A stretch of DNA of 64,000 nucleotides, taken from positions 7,736,759-7,800,758 of the forward strand of contig NZ_LT985361.1 in NCBI RefSeq assembly GCF_900269665.1. The letters run 5' to 3'. The stretch comes from Nocardia suismassiliense. GTDB lineage: Bacteria; Actinomycetota; Actinomycetes; Mycobacteriales; Mycobacteriaceae. The translations under genes were made by a program, and so were the position numbers. The notes under the pieces were generated by a model, which made no database searches, was not told where the DNA came from, and worked only from the letters and a program-made list of their open reading frames with translations. Below are positions 9,720 to 18,187 of this stretch, piece by piece; position 1 is the first letter of the stretch; each line of letters starts with the position of its first letter.

Positions 9720-11288
9720 ATGAATCAAGTCGAACGTTACGACGTCGTGGTGTGTGGCGGGGGTTTGGCCGGACTGACCGCGGCGAGGCAGATCAAGCGG
9801 GCCATGCCCGACTGCACCGTGCTGGTGCTGGAACGCAGCACCGGCGACATTCCCGACGCCGCCTACAAGGTGGGTGAATCGGCGGTCGAAGCCGGTTCGC
9901 ACTACTTCGCCGAACAGCTCGGCCTCAGTGGGCATTTCAATAGGCAGCAGCTGCCCAAGCTAGGGCTGCGTTTGTTCTTCGGCGATGCCCGCGGCCCCTT
10001 CGAGGCCCGGCCCGAACTCGGTTCGCGGCGCTTCCCGCGCGTGCACTCGTATCAAATCGACCGCGGCATCCTCGAACGAGAGTTGCGGCGCGGCGATCGT
10101 GAACTCGGTGTCGATCTCGTCGAGCTGGCCAAGGTGACCGATGTCGACCTGGCCGCAGACGACGAGGATCACGTCGTCCACTACGAACTGGAGGGCGAAA
10201 GCACCGAACGCACGGTGCGGGCGCGCTTCATCGTCGACGCCTCGGGTCGCCACCGGCTGATCCAACGCAAACTCGGCCTGGGCACGCCGAGCGCGCACAA
10301 GATCAACGCGGCCTGGTGGCGCTTCCGCGGTGAATACGACGTAGAGAAGATGGCGGCGGCCACCAGTCCGACCTGGACGCCGAAAACCCAGGAGCGCCGG
10401 TGGTTTTCCACCAATCACCTGATGGGTACCGGCTACTGGGTGTGGATGATCCCGCTGTCGTCGGGAAATACCAGCGTCGGCATCGTGACCGATGAGAACG
10501 TGCACCCGTTCAGCACTTACTCGACCGAGACGAAGGCCCGCCGCTGGCTCGACGAGTACGAACCGACGCTCGCCAAGTTCGTCGAGAAGGCCGAGATCAT
10601 CGACTTCCTCAAGGTGCGCAATGCGAGTTACTTTTCCAAGCAAGTGTTTTCGCACCATCGATGGTCCTGTGTCGGCGAAGCAGCCGTATTCCTCGACGCC
10701 TTCTACAGCCCGGGCTCCGACTGGATCGCCTACACCAACACCATCACCACGCGGATGATCGAACTCGACCGCAAAGGCCAACTGACCGAGGCGGTCGCCG
10801 ACACGTACAACCAGCTGCTGCTCGAAGATCTTTGGCCGAGCTACTTTCCGGTCTACCTGAACAACTACCCGATCTTCGGACACGCGCCTGCCATGTTCAC
10901 CAAGGTCATTTGGGACACCTCGTTCTACTGGGCACTGCCCGCCCAGTTGCTCTTCCGCGGCCTGATCGCCAACGAAGACGCGGCCGCCGAATTCCATCCC
11001 ATCGCACAACGATTCCATGGCATCCAGCAGCGCATGCAAGCGAACCTGCGGGCCTTCGCGACGCAAACCCGTCCGACGGACGAGTACATGTTCCTCGAGT
11101 ACAGCAAGGAACCTATCTGCACCCAGCTGCACTTGGACCTGATCACCGACAAGACCGCCGACCAGTGCTTCCGCGACATGCGGCGCAACGTCGACCGTTT
11201 GGAATCGTGGGCGGGGTCGTTCGAGCGAGAACTCGCCAAGAGATACGAACTTCCCCAGCCAGAGCCGACCGTGACCGCCGTCCGGTGA
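9720..11288 (+). CDS. FAD-dependent halogenase (tryptophan-halogenase family)
   Basis: 522 residues. Motifs: N-terminal Rossmann GGGLAG at 13-18; Lys80 in LPKLGLRLFFG, aligned with the catalytic lysine that relays hypohalous acid; the diagnostic halogenase motif W240-x-W242-x-I-P245; and FYSPGSDW at 328-335, near the second family signature. Together these separate it from plain FAD monooxygenases. Known members chlorinate or brominate with FADH2 from a separate flavin reductase; none is encoded nearby. It follows the PKS by 35 bp, so a carrier-bound or released polyketide is the likely substrate (inference). Start: ATG 9720 has GGAAG 4 nt upstream; in-frame ATGs at 9696 and 9705 are alternatives. 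Confidence 0.87.
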   Translation: MNQVERYDVVVCGGGLAGLTAARQIKRAMPDCTVLVLERSTGDIPDAAYKVGESAVEAGSHYFAEQLGLSGHFNRQQLPKLGLRLFFGDARGPFEARPELGSRRFPRVHSYQIDRGILERELRRGDRELGVDLVELAKVTDVDLAADDEDHVVHYELEGESTERTVRARFIVDASGRHRLIQRKLGLGTPSAHKINAAWWRFRGEYDVEKMAAATSPTWTPKTQERRWFSTNHLMGTGYWVWMIPLSSGNTSVGIVTDENVHPFSTYSTETKARRWLDEYEPTLAKFVEKAEIIDFLKVRNASYFSKQVFSHHRWSCVGEAAVFLDAFYSPGSDWIAYTNTITTRMIELDRKGQLTEAVADTYNQLLLEDLWPSYFPVYLNNYPIFGHAPAMFTKVIWDTSFYWALPAQLLFRGLIANEDAAAEFHPIAQRFHGIQQRMQANLRAFATQTRPTDEYMFLEYSKEPICTQLHLDLITDKTADQCFRDMRRNVDRLESWAGSFERELAKRYELPQPEPTVTAVR

Positions 11289-11623
11289 CGGCAGGCGGGA
11301 GGCGAGCGGCGGCGTGTGGAACCGCCCCGAGTTCATTCGTCGATGTTTCGCACTGGAAACGACAGCGACGCTTAAACTGATCATGCTGGCGGAGCGTAAG
11401 TTTCGCGCCGCGGAAGGGGGAGCCAGGAGCTCATGCCAGAGCGGTACGCAGCCGTCGTTCGGGCTCGAGCGACTGTGCGATGCCAGCGCCACCCGGCTCG
11501 GTGCGCAGCGGGCCGAGGTACCCGGCGCCGGGCACGCCGTCGCACGTGCACCGGGGTTCAACACGATATTGGAATCATTTCTGACAGCGGCGCAACGCAG
11601 CCGCGATAACGAAGGATGCACTC
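11289..11623. other. Intergenic gap inside the cluster
   Basis: 335 bases between the halogenase and the thioesterase. A 106-codon open frame crosses it but lacks a ribosome site, runs into the next gene and has no recognisable motif. No hairpin terminator or clear promoter seen, so the downstream genes may be a separate transcript or read-through. Confidence 0.5.
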
Positions 11624-12100
11624 ATGAGCGATGAAGCGATTCACGGGCACGAACAGATCCTCGAGCACACATTCGCAATGCTTCGCAGCTTTCCCATCCC
11701 ACCCGGAGTCAACCTCCAGCTACCGCCGCCGTCGACGAAGACCTTGGACATGCAGTTCGAAGAATACGTTCCTGCTCGATCGTTGACCGCGACAGTGGCA
11801 GTGCCGCAGCGGTACGCGAACGCCGTCGGCCTGCTGCAGGGGGGATTTCTTTCGGCGATGATCGATGACCTCTTCGGGGCACTCAGTTACCTCACCGCGC
11901 GCGGTCCGACGACGAGTTTGGACATGACGACGCATTACCTGCGCCCGGTATTCGCCGGAGAACGGCTGAGGTTGCACACCGTGGTCGTCAAGGGTGGACG
12001 GACGGCCATTTTCCTCGCCGCGGAAGCACACAACGGATCCGACAAGCTGGTGGCGACGGCGACGTGCACGCTGCAAGTTCTGCCGGTGCCGACTTCATAA
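11624..12100 (+). CDS. Hotdog-fold acyl-CoA thioesterase (PaaI-like)
   Basis: 158 residues with one hotdog domain at about 50-150. The helix motif LLQGGFLSAMIDDLFGAL carries the Gly pair and the acidic residue used by PaaI/4HBT-type thioesterases, followed by the strand TTHYLRPVFAGERL. Such enzymes hydrolyse acyl-CoA or acyl-carrier-protein thioesters. Since the PKS already ends in a thioesterase domain, this one may edit stalled chains or release a CoA-linked tailored product (inference). An AAGGA ribosome site precedes ATG; the next gene starts 15 bp after the stop, so the two are co-transcribed. Confidence 0.82.
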   Translation: MSDEAIHGHEQILEHTFAMLRSFPIPPGVNLQLPPPSTKTLDMQFEEYVPARSLTATVAVPQRYANAVGLLQGGFLSAMIDDLFGALSYLTARGPTTSLDMTTHYLRPVFAGERLRLHTVVVKGGRTAIFLAAEAHNGSDKLVATATCTLQVLPVPTS

Positions 12101-12114
12101 AGCAGAGGAACCCC

Positions 12115-12960
12115 ATGACTGTGAGTCAGCCCTTCGACTACTCGGGCCGCAGCGTTTTCGTAGCGGGCGGTACGAGCGGTATCAATCTCGGCATCGCACA
12201 CGCCTATGCGAAGGCGGGAGCCAGTGTCGCCGTGCTGTCCCGTAAACAGGCGAAGGTCGACGCGGCCGTCGCCGAACTGCGCGAGCACGGCGGCTCGGTG
12301 CTCGGATTCGTTGCCGACGTGCGTGAGTTCGACGCCGTCGCCGCGGCGTTGACCTCAGCGCGGGACCAATTCGGTGAACTGGACGTCCTCGTCTCCGGTG
12401 CGGCGGGCAATTTTCCCGCGCCGATCACCGCCATATCGTCGAACGCATTCAACGCCGTCATCGGCATCGACCTGGCCGGCATGTACAACGTGCTGCGGGC
12501 GGGGTACGAGCACCTCCGCAAACCCGGCGCGTCGGTGATCACCATCTCCGCACCGCAATCATCGATCCCCATGCCGATGCAGGTGCACGCATGCTCGGCG
12601 AAGGCAGGGGTCGACATGCTGACCCGAGTGTGTGCGATCGAGTGGGGCGCAGCCGGTGTCCGAGTGAATGGGGTCATTCCCGGTCCGATCACCGGTACCG
12701 AGGGGATGGCGCGGCTGGCGCCGACTCCACAGATCGAGCAGGTCATCACCGATACGGTGCCGCTGGCCCGATTCGGGACCACGCAGGAGATCGCCGACTG
12801 CTGCCTCTGGTTGAGTTCGCCGATGGCCAGTTACGTCACCGGAGCACTCATTCCTGTCGATGGTGGGTGGTCGCTCGGCGGCGCGGCGCAGGTGTTCAAC
12901 GAGATGCGCAAAATCGTCGACAATCCTGATCACCTCGCCAGCTATGGTTCGCGAAGCTAG
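12115..12960 (+). CDS. SDR oxidoreductase, 2,4-dienoyl-CoA-reductase-like
   Basis: 281 residues with a Rossmann nucleotide site (AGGTSGINLG, about 18-27). At the catalytic site the usual YxxxK is not present: Lys163 is kept but Ala159 stands where Tyr should be, in the context VHACSAKAGVDMLTRV. This and the later VNGVIPGPITGTEG match the peroxisomal-type 2,4-dienoyl-CoA reductases (DECR2), which also lack the canonical tyrosine. It would reduce an unsaturated acyl thioester with NADPH. AGAGGA lies just before ATG 12115. Placement between a thioesterase and a P450 suggests tailoring of the polyketide; true substrate unknown. Confidence 0.82.
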   Translation: MTVSQPFDYSGRSVFVAGGTSGINLGIAHAYAKAGASVAVLSRKQAKVDAAVAELREHGGSVLGFVADVREFDAVAAALTSARDQFGELDVLVSGAAGNFPAPITAISSNAFNAVIGIDLAGMYNVLRAGYEHLRKPGASVITISAPQSSIPMPMQVHACSAKAGVDMLTRVCAIEWGAAGVRVNGVIPGPITGTEGMARLAPTPQIEQVITDTVPLARFGTTQEIADCCLWLSSPMASYVTGALIPVDGGWSLGGAAQVFNEMRKIVDNPDHLASYGSRS

Positions 12961-12988
12961 GTTCGCGGACGGATTCGTCAGGTGCACA

Positions 12989-14353
12989 GTGCAATCCATA
13001 ACGTCGATACCCACGGCCCGGGGGCGGCTGCCGCTGATCGGGCACCTACTGCCACTGGTACGCGATCCGCTCGGGTTCCTTTCCGCGCTCCCCGCGCAAG
13101 GTGAGCTGGTCCGTTTCGAGCTGGGACCGCTCGACGCGATCCTGGTCTGCGACCGGGGGCTGGTGCAGCACGTCCTGCGCCACGACCGAGTCTTCGACAA
13201 GGACGGCGGACCGCTGTTCGAACAAGGTCGGCGCGCACTCGGCGACGGACTTGTCACGTGCCCACACAGCCGGCATCGACGGCAGCGCCGCATGCTGCAA
13301 CCGGCCTTCCACCGCAGTCGGCTGCCTACGTACGCGGCGTCGATCTCGGCGCAGATCGACGCCATCACCAGCGCCTGGCAATCCGGGCAGGATCTCGACA
13401 TCCTCAGGCAGACGAGGAAGTTCGCCGCGAACGCGACCGCGACCGTCGTATTCTCCGGAGCAGTGCCCGAATCCACGGCGGCGCAGACGATCGACGATAT
13501 CGACGCCACCTTCGCCGGAGTCTTCCGCCGCAGCTTGGTCCCGCAGCTGCTGACCCGGCTGCCCACCCCGGGCAACCGCGCCTACCAGCGGTCCATCACG
13601 CGGCTGCGCGGCACCCTAGGCGACATCGTTGCCGCCCGCCGTGCCGCGGACGTGGACCACGGAGATCTGCTCTCCGCCTTGCTCGATGCCCGCGACACCG
13701 ACGGAAAAGGCTTGTCCGACACCGAGATCAGCGATCAAATGATCACCTTTCTCAATGCGGGCACCCACACCACCGCCGATGCGCTCACCTGGGCGCTCTA
13801 CGAGCTGGACCGGCACCCCGACATCGCCCGGCGCCTGCATGCCGAGGTCGACGGTGTGCTGGCGGGACGCGCGGCCACCTACGACGATCTGCCCCACCTG
13901 CCGCTCACCGGCCACTTCATCACCGAGACACTGCGATTGCGCGGACCCGCGTGGCTGCTCACCCGGCACGTCACCGAGGACACCGAGCTGGGCGGATACC
14001 GTTTACCGAAGGGCACCATCGTCGCCTACAGCAGCTACCTCGTCGGCCACAGTCCTGACGTCTATGCCGAACCCGATCGCTTCGACCCCGACCGCTGGGC
14101 CACCAGCGCACCGCCGCCGCAGAGCGCACTGATCCCCTTCGGCGGCGGCGCCCGCAAATGCATCGGTGATCTACTGGCCCTCGACGAGGCCGCTATCGCC
14201 CTGGCCACTATCGCCGCCCGCTGGCGCCTGTGTGCGCTGCCCGGCAACGATATGAGACCCGCCCTTGCGGTGACGCTGCACCCTCGACGCCTGCACATGC
14301 GCGCCGAAATCCGCACTCCGGCAACATCACCGACCCGAGCGGTCACCAGCTGA
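12989..14353 (+). CDS. Cytochrome P450
   Basis: 454 residues. Landmarks: proline-rich N-terminus (IPTARGRLPLIGHLLPL), I-helix A257-G258-x-x-T261-T262, K-helix E313-x-x-R316, and the heme loop FGGGARKC with Cys391 as iron ligand. The N-terminus lacks a clear membrane anchor, so it is probably soluble and needs ferredoxin partners from elsewhere. Likely hydroxylates or epoxidises the cluster product (inference). GTG 12989 (AGGTG upstream) is chosen because it opens the conserved part directly; ATG 12944, overlapping the SDR, is the alternative. Codon 339 is TTA, the second rare leucine codon in the cluster. Confidence 0.88.
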   Translation: MQSITSIPTARGRLPLIGHLLPLVRDPLGFLSALPAQGELVRFELGPLDAILVCDRGLVQHVLRHDRVFDKDGGPLFEQGRRALGDGLVTCPHSRHRRQRRMLQPAFHRSRLPTYAASISAQIDAITSAWQSGQDLDILRQTRKFAANATATVVFSGAVPESTAAQTIDDIDATFAGVFRRSLVPQLLTRLPTPGNRAYQRSITRLRGTLGDIVAARRAADVDHGDLLSALLDARDTDGKGLSDTEISDQMITFLNAGTHTTADALTWALYELDRHPDIARRLHAEVDGVLAGRAATYDDLPHLPLTGHFITETLRLRGPAWLLTRHVTEDTELGGYRLPKGTIVAYSSYLVGHSPDVYAEPDRFDPDRWATSAPPPQSALIPFGGGARKCIGDLLALDEAAIALATIAARWRLCALPGNDMRPALAVTLHPRRLHMRAEIRTPATSPTRAVTS

Positions 14354-14543
14354 ACAGCCGTTCCACCACACCAAGATCGTAGAACGCGTCGGGTGCCGAC
14401 ATGCTAGCCTGAGTTCGGGGACAAGGAATGATGTCGAGTTCCGTCGAATTGACCTTTCGACGATAAGCGCTGTGCGAGTGGCAATGACGCCGCTGTTGAT
14501 GCGCGGTTGGTAAGACCCGATCTGCAAGGGTAAGGGGGAAATC

Positions 14544-15182
14544 GTGATTGGACCCCGATCTACATTCACCCGGTCGATGCAGCAGCACGAGCCAGAAATC
14601 GCTGACGCCACCGCCGTCGCTCCAGCCCGCGAGGCAAGTGGTACGAAACGGTTTCCGCGCAAAGTCTCCGCCTCCGCGTGGAAACTCATCCGAGGTCAGA
14701 TTTCTACCCGTGCCCGGCTGCGTTCGATTATCGACCGGCTGGAGCTGCCGGCGGACTGGACGGTCGAGGAGTTCATCGCGGCGGTCGAGCACACACGCGG
14801 GCGCCGGATCGTGCGATTGATGCTGCCGCCGACCGCCCCGGTAGGGCTGTGCGGGCTGTGGCTGGCGTGCATGGACTGCGACGTGATCCTGCTTCGGCAG
14901 TCGTGCGATCCCGCGATAGACCTGCACGTGGCTCTGCACGAGGTCGGTCATATGTTGCTCGGCCACGGGCAGGACGCGTCGATCCCAACCGATGAGTTGA
15001 CGAGACTGACCAGCGAGTTTGCCCTGGACCACGAGATCGACCCCGCCGCAGTGCGCGCCGCCCGTGGACTATCCAGCTACGCCTCGAGCGAAGAGTATGA
15101 AGCGGAGCTGTTCGCAAACCTGATCGGCTCCCGGGCGCGAAGGATCGGACCACGCCGCGACCCGATGGTGAAAGAGCTGTAG
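14544..15182 (+). CDS. ImmA/IrrE-type metallo-endopeptidase
   Basis: 212 residues. The zinc-peptidase motif is H132-E133-x-x-H136 (ALHEVGHMLLGHG); the downstream EEYEAELFANLIG helix carries glutamates suited to the third zinc ligand. ImmA/IrrE peptidases cleave or activate XRE-type regulators, as in ICEBs1 and the Deinococcus DdrO system. An XRE-like regulator lies at the far side of the biosynthetic genes (1-501), so pathway control by proteolysis is a reasonable guess. Starts at GTG with a strong AAGGGGGA site. The stop is 3 bp from the next start: one operon. Confidence 0.8.
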   Translation: MIGPRSTFTRSMQQHEPEIADATAVAPAREASGTKRFPRKVSASAWKLIRGQISTRARLRSIIDRLELPADWTVEEFIAAVEHTRGRRIVRLMLPPTAPVGLCGLWLACMDCDVILLRQSCDPAIDLHVALHEVGHMLLGHGQDASIPTDELTRLTSEFALDHEIDPAAVRAARGLSSYASSEEYEAELFANLIGSRARRIGPRRDPMVKEL

Positions 15183-15185
15183 TGC

Positions 15186-16418
15186 ATGTGGCCGGACGAA
15201 CACCTGCCGACCTGGGCCACGTTGCCGGCGACGGTGTTCATCGTTGCCATCGCGATCCTCCGGCCCGTCCTGACCCCGCGCACCACCATTTTCGGCAGCC
15301 TGATCAACACCGTGCTCGGATTCGATGCAGCAGCAGCCATCCTGCGTGAGCCGGTCATCGCCCGCCAGGTAGCCGAAGTTGTCCCCGGTGGCCTACCCAC
15401 GGTTTTCGATATCTGGCACTGGCTGACCGTGACGGCCTGGGCGTGCGGACTCGGGATGGTGATGTTCCGCGAATACGGCCGGGTGCATTTCCGAATCCGG
15501 TTCAAGATCGTGATCGTGCTGTCGGTGGTTGTCGGCGTCGTATTCCTGGCGTTGAGCAGTCCGGCGCGAGTGCACGGAATGGCGTCCATCGCGGATTACG
15601 GGGGTTGGCGATACGGCGCCTACATCGGGTTGTATTCGATTCTGCCGCTAGTAGTTTCTTGCTACTTGTGCGCACTGAGATATCGAGTTATATCGTGGCG
15701 GGCGACCACGCGGTGGGAATTGGTCATGGTGGTCGCCATGGCATGTTTCGGCGTTGCCAACTTTCTGCCCGTGTGCTCGATCATTGTTTCCGCCGCGTTG
15801 GACACGGCAGGGGTCGGCAGCGATCTGACCCAGCGCACGTACGACCTCGTCTCCGATGGACTCGCCTCAGGCGAGCCAGGACTGTTTCTCTTCGCCGCAC
15901 TGGTTGCGGTGACGGCCCGATCCACCGCACAGGCCGTCGCGCAGCTGCTGCGACTGGATCGCGACTCGCGCACCGCGCGACGGCTGTATCCGCTCTGGCG
16001 GGACTTGACCGCCGCCGCACCCCAGGTCATATTCCGGCCGAAGTGGGCCGACGATTGGAACGCTCCAGCGCAGGAGCGTCTACACCGCCGACGGATCGAA
16101 ATCCACGACGCGGCACAGATCGTCGCCAGATACGTGCTCCCCCTGCCGGCCGCCATCGACGACCTGATCGAGACCACCGTCGCCGAGAGCGACCAAGAAG
16201 ACCTACGACTGGTCGCCGAGCTGGTCATCGCCGCCGACCAGCTCGCCGGAAACGATGGCGAACCGGCATCCGAACCGACCGTATGCAGGTCGGATGTGCC
16301 CGACCTACAGACACTGCTTCGCTTGTGGCAGCCCGCAATTCAACTGCTCTCGACCGACCCCGCAGAGCGTCCGGAAGCCTTGGTTAGCCGCGGTGGCAGT
16401 TATCGGCGGACTCGGTAA
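15186..16418 (+). CDS. MAB_1171c-type putative transporter / membrane protein
   Basis: 410 residues with about six hydrophobic segments in residues 10-260 (for example TVFIVAIAILRP, IRFKIVIVLSVVVGVVFLALS, LFLFAALVAVTARS) and a soluble C-terminal half containing LYPLWRDLTAAAPQVIF. This layout matches proteins annotated as MAB_1171c family (DUF6545), commonly found next to ImmA/IrrE peptidases in actinomycetes. Biochemical function is not established; the transporter label is by family name only. It could be a membrane sensor for the peptidase. Its 3' end runs into a perfect hairpin terminator. Confidence 0.72.
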   Translation: MWPDEHLPTWATLPATVFIVAIAILRPVLTPRTTIFGSLINTVLGFDAAAAILREPVIARQVAEVVPGGLPTVFDIWHWLTVTAWACGLGMVMFREYGRVHFRIRFKIVIVLSVVVGVVFLALSSPARVHGMASIADYGGWRYGAYIGLYSILPLVVSCYLCALRYRVISWRATTRWELVMVVAMACFGVANFLPVCSIIVSAALDTAGVGSDLTQRTYDLVSDGLASGEPGLFLFAALVAVTARSTAQAVAQLLRLDRDSRTARRLYPLWRDLTAAAPQVIFRPKWADDWNAPAQERLHRRRIEIHDAAQIVARYVLPLPAAIDDLIETTVAESDQEDLRLVAELVIAADQLAGNDGEPASEPTVCRSDVPDLQTLLRLWQPAIQLLSTDPAERPEALVSRGGSYRRTR

Positions 16419-16456
16419 CGAGAAACTTCAGACGTCCGGTGAGGTCTGGCAAATGA

Positions 16457-16493
16457 AACAGGTCGGGCCCGGCAATGCCGGGCCCGACCTGTT
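16457..16493. terminator. Perfect 17-bp stem terminator
   Basis: Arms 16457-16473 and 16477-16493 are exact reverse complements (each ends or begins with GGCCCG-type sequence) around a 3-nt AAT loop. It lies between the plus-strand membrane-protein gene and the minus-strand tRNA, so it can serve both. No long T-tract follows on the plus strand. Confidence 0.85.
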
Positions 16494-16500
16494 GAGAAAG

Positions 16501-16573
16501 TGGAGCTAAGGGGACTCGAACCCCTGACCCCCACACTGCCAGTGTGGTGCGCTACCAGCTGCGCCATAGCCCC
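16501..16573 (-). tRNA. tRNA-Ala (anticodon GGC)
   Basis: Reads GGGGCTATGGCGCAGCTGG from 16573 downward. The acceptor stem (GGGGCTA with TAGCTCC, one G-T pair), D-arm, anticodon arm CCACA-CTGGCAG-TGTGG and T-arm with TTCGAGTC all form. The anticodon GGC decodes Ala GCC/GCU. CCA is not encoded. Length 73 nt. Confidence 0.97.
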
Positions 16574-16695
16574 GAGTGGGTTGCCTTCAGGTTTCCCTGA
16601 CTGCCTGAGCGAAGTTACACCACGGGTGTGGTGGCAGCCAAATCGCGTTGAATCGGGGGTAGCGGCGGGGGGCTGACGGTCGTAGAATCGAACGC

Positions 16696-18153
16696 ATGTT
16701 CGAAGGAAGCGGTTCCTCGGTGCTGGACTTTCAGGCCATGAGCGATGAGGGGTTGATCGAGGCCCTTCGGACGGCGCATGGGGCTTCGGCGGCGGCGCAG
16801 GCGGCGGAGGTGTTCGCGGTGCGCGAGTTGTATCGGCGGCATCGGGCGGTGAGTGCGGAGCCGGGGCCGGGCGGGGTGCGGGCGGGCGGGTTCGCGGCGA
16901 CGGAGGCGGCGGGGGCGCTGCAGGTCGATGAGGGGTCTGCAGCGGCGATGATCGATGTGGGTTTGGCGCTGGAGGATTGGTTGCCGCGCACGCGGGCGGA
17001 GTTCGCGGCGGGGCGGATCGACCTGGCGAAGGTGCGGGTGATCATCGACAGCACGCGTGCGGTCGCCAGGGACGTGCTCGGCGAGTTGGAGCCGCGGTTG
17101 CTGGAGACGGCGGGGCGGACCACGCCGGTGCGGCTGCGACAGGCGGCGCGGCGGTGGGCGGCGCGGCTGGATCCCGGTGGGGCGCAACGGCGGCGGGAGC
17201 GGCGGCAGGATGATCGGGACGTGCGGATTCGCGCGTTGCAGGACAGTATGGCTGTGTTCGACGGGGTGCTGCCTGCGCCCGACGCGCAGACGGTGGCGAT
17301 GCGGCTGCGGGAGATGAGCTTGCAGGTGTGTGCGGCGGATCCGCGGACGATGCCGCAGCGGCGGGCCGACGCGCTGGTGGCGTTGGCCGATGGGTCGGGG
17401 CGGCTGCTGTGCGGGTGTGGGCGCGGTGCGCGATGTCCGAAGGCGGCGGTGGTGGGAGACGCGCCGCGGCGGCCGTTGATTCAAATCGGGATTCCGGCGG
17501 ACAGCTTGCTCGGCATGCAGGACGCACCCGCGTTTCTGGCCGGGTACGGGCCGATCGATGCCGGGTTGGCGCGGATGCTCGCGGAAAACGCTCGGTTCCA
17601 AGTGATTCCGGAGCAGTCGGATGCCGACGAACAGGTCGACAAGGAACAGGTCGCGCGGTCACAGACGGCACGACTCGAGCATGCGGCGCGCTTGGATCGA
17701 GAGGTGCGGGCACTGGATGGCATGTGCCGGTTCCCCGGATGCACGATGCCGGCCGCCGAATCCGAACTGGATCAACGAAACTCGGCCACCCGCGCCGAAG
17801 TGACGGCGCTGTGTCCGCGGCACCATCGCTTGAAAACGTTGGCGGACAAGAGAAAAGTCCCGTGGGAAACCTGGCTGGCCGATCCGGATCGGTTGCAGTG
17901 GACCACGCCGACCGGTGATGTGCACACCACCACGCGTGAAGGCGCCCGTTATCTGTTCCCGCACAAAGACATCGATGCGCCCACAAGCCGGAGCGACAAC
18001 CCATCGCAGACCGAGCCCGTACGCCACGTTCCGGACGATCTCGCCTACCCGCTCCGCGGCCACGTGCTGGTCCACCGCCACCTGTGCCGAATCGCGCCAG
18101 AGGACGAGATTCCCGACGACACAACAACTTCGGTGACCAACACCGCGTACTGA
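16696..18153 (+). CDS. DUF222 / HNH-endonuclease-like protein (13E12 repeat family), HNH site degraded
   Basis: 485 residues. The N-terminal 300 residues have the Ala/Arg-rich DUF222 pattern typical of mycobacterial 13E12 proteins; the C-terminus has the HNH-type zinc segment CRFPGC (344-349) and CPRHHRLKT (373-381). The metal-binding histidine normally found in an LDH motif is Gln360 (LDQRNS), and the segment between it and CPRHH is about ten residues shorter than usual. Nuclease activity is therefore doubtful. TAGAAT at 16683-16688 lies 7 nt before ATG, implying leaderless translation. Codon usage in the first two thirds is very GGCG-rich. Confidence 0.82.
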   Translation: MFEGSGSSVLDFQAMSDEGLIEALRTAHGASAAAQAAEVFAVRELYRRHRAVSAEPGPGGVRAGGFAATEAAGALQVDEGSAAAMIDVGLALEDWLPRTRAEFAAGRIDLAKVRVIIDSTRAVARDVLGELEPRLLETAGRTTPVRLRQAARRWAARLDPGGAQRRRERRQDDRDVRIRALQDSMAVFDGVLPAPDAQTVAMRLREMSLQVCAADPRTMPQRRADALVALADGSGRLLCGCGRGARCPKAAVVGDAPRRPLIQIGIPADSLLGMQDAPAFLAGYGPIDAGLARMLAENARFQVIPEQSDADEQVDKEQVARSQTARLEHAARLDREVRALDGMCRFPGCTMPAAESELDQRNSATRAEVTALCPRHHRLKTLADKRKVPWETWLADPDRLQWTTPTGDVHTTTREGARYLFPHKDIDAPTSRSDNPSQTEPVRHVPDDLAYPLRGHVLVHRHLCRIAPEDEIPDDTTTSVTNTAY

Positions 18154-18187
18154 ACGAGGCCACCTAGGGACCACAAAAGTCCCCCAC

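Noticed and set aside
9960..11621. Long minus-strand frame opposite the halogenase
   Set aside because: Antisense to a gene with intact catalytic motifs; typical high-GC shadow.
11314..11634. 106-codon plus-strand frame between halogenase and thioesterase
   Set aside because: No ribosome site, no motif, and it overlaps the well-supported thioesterase start.
16456..16500. CRISPR or phage attachment site beside the tRNA
   Set aside because: The inverted repeat is a single terminator hairpin; no tRNA 3'-end duplicate or integrase seen.
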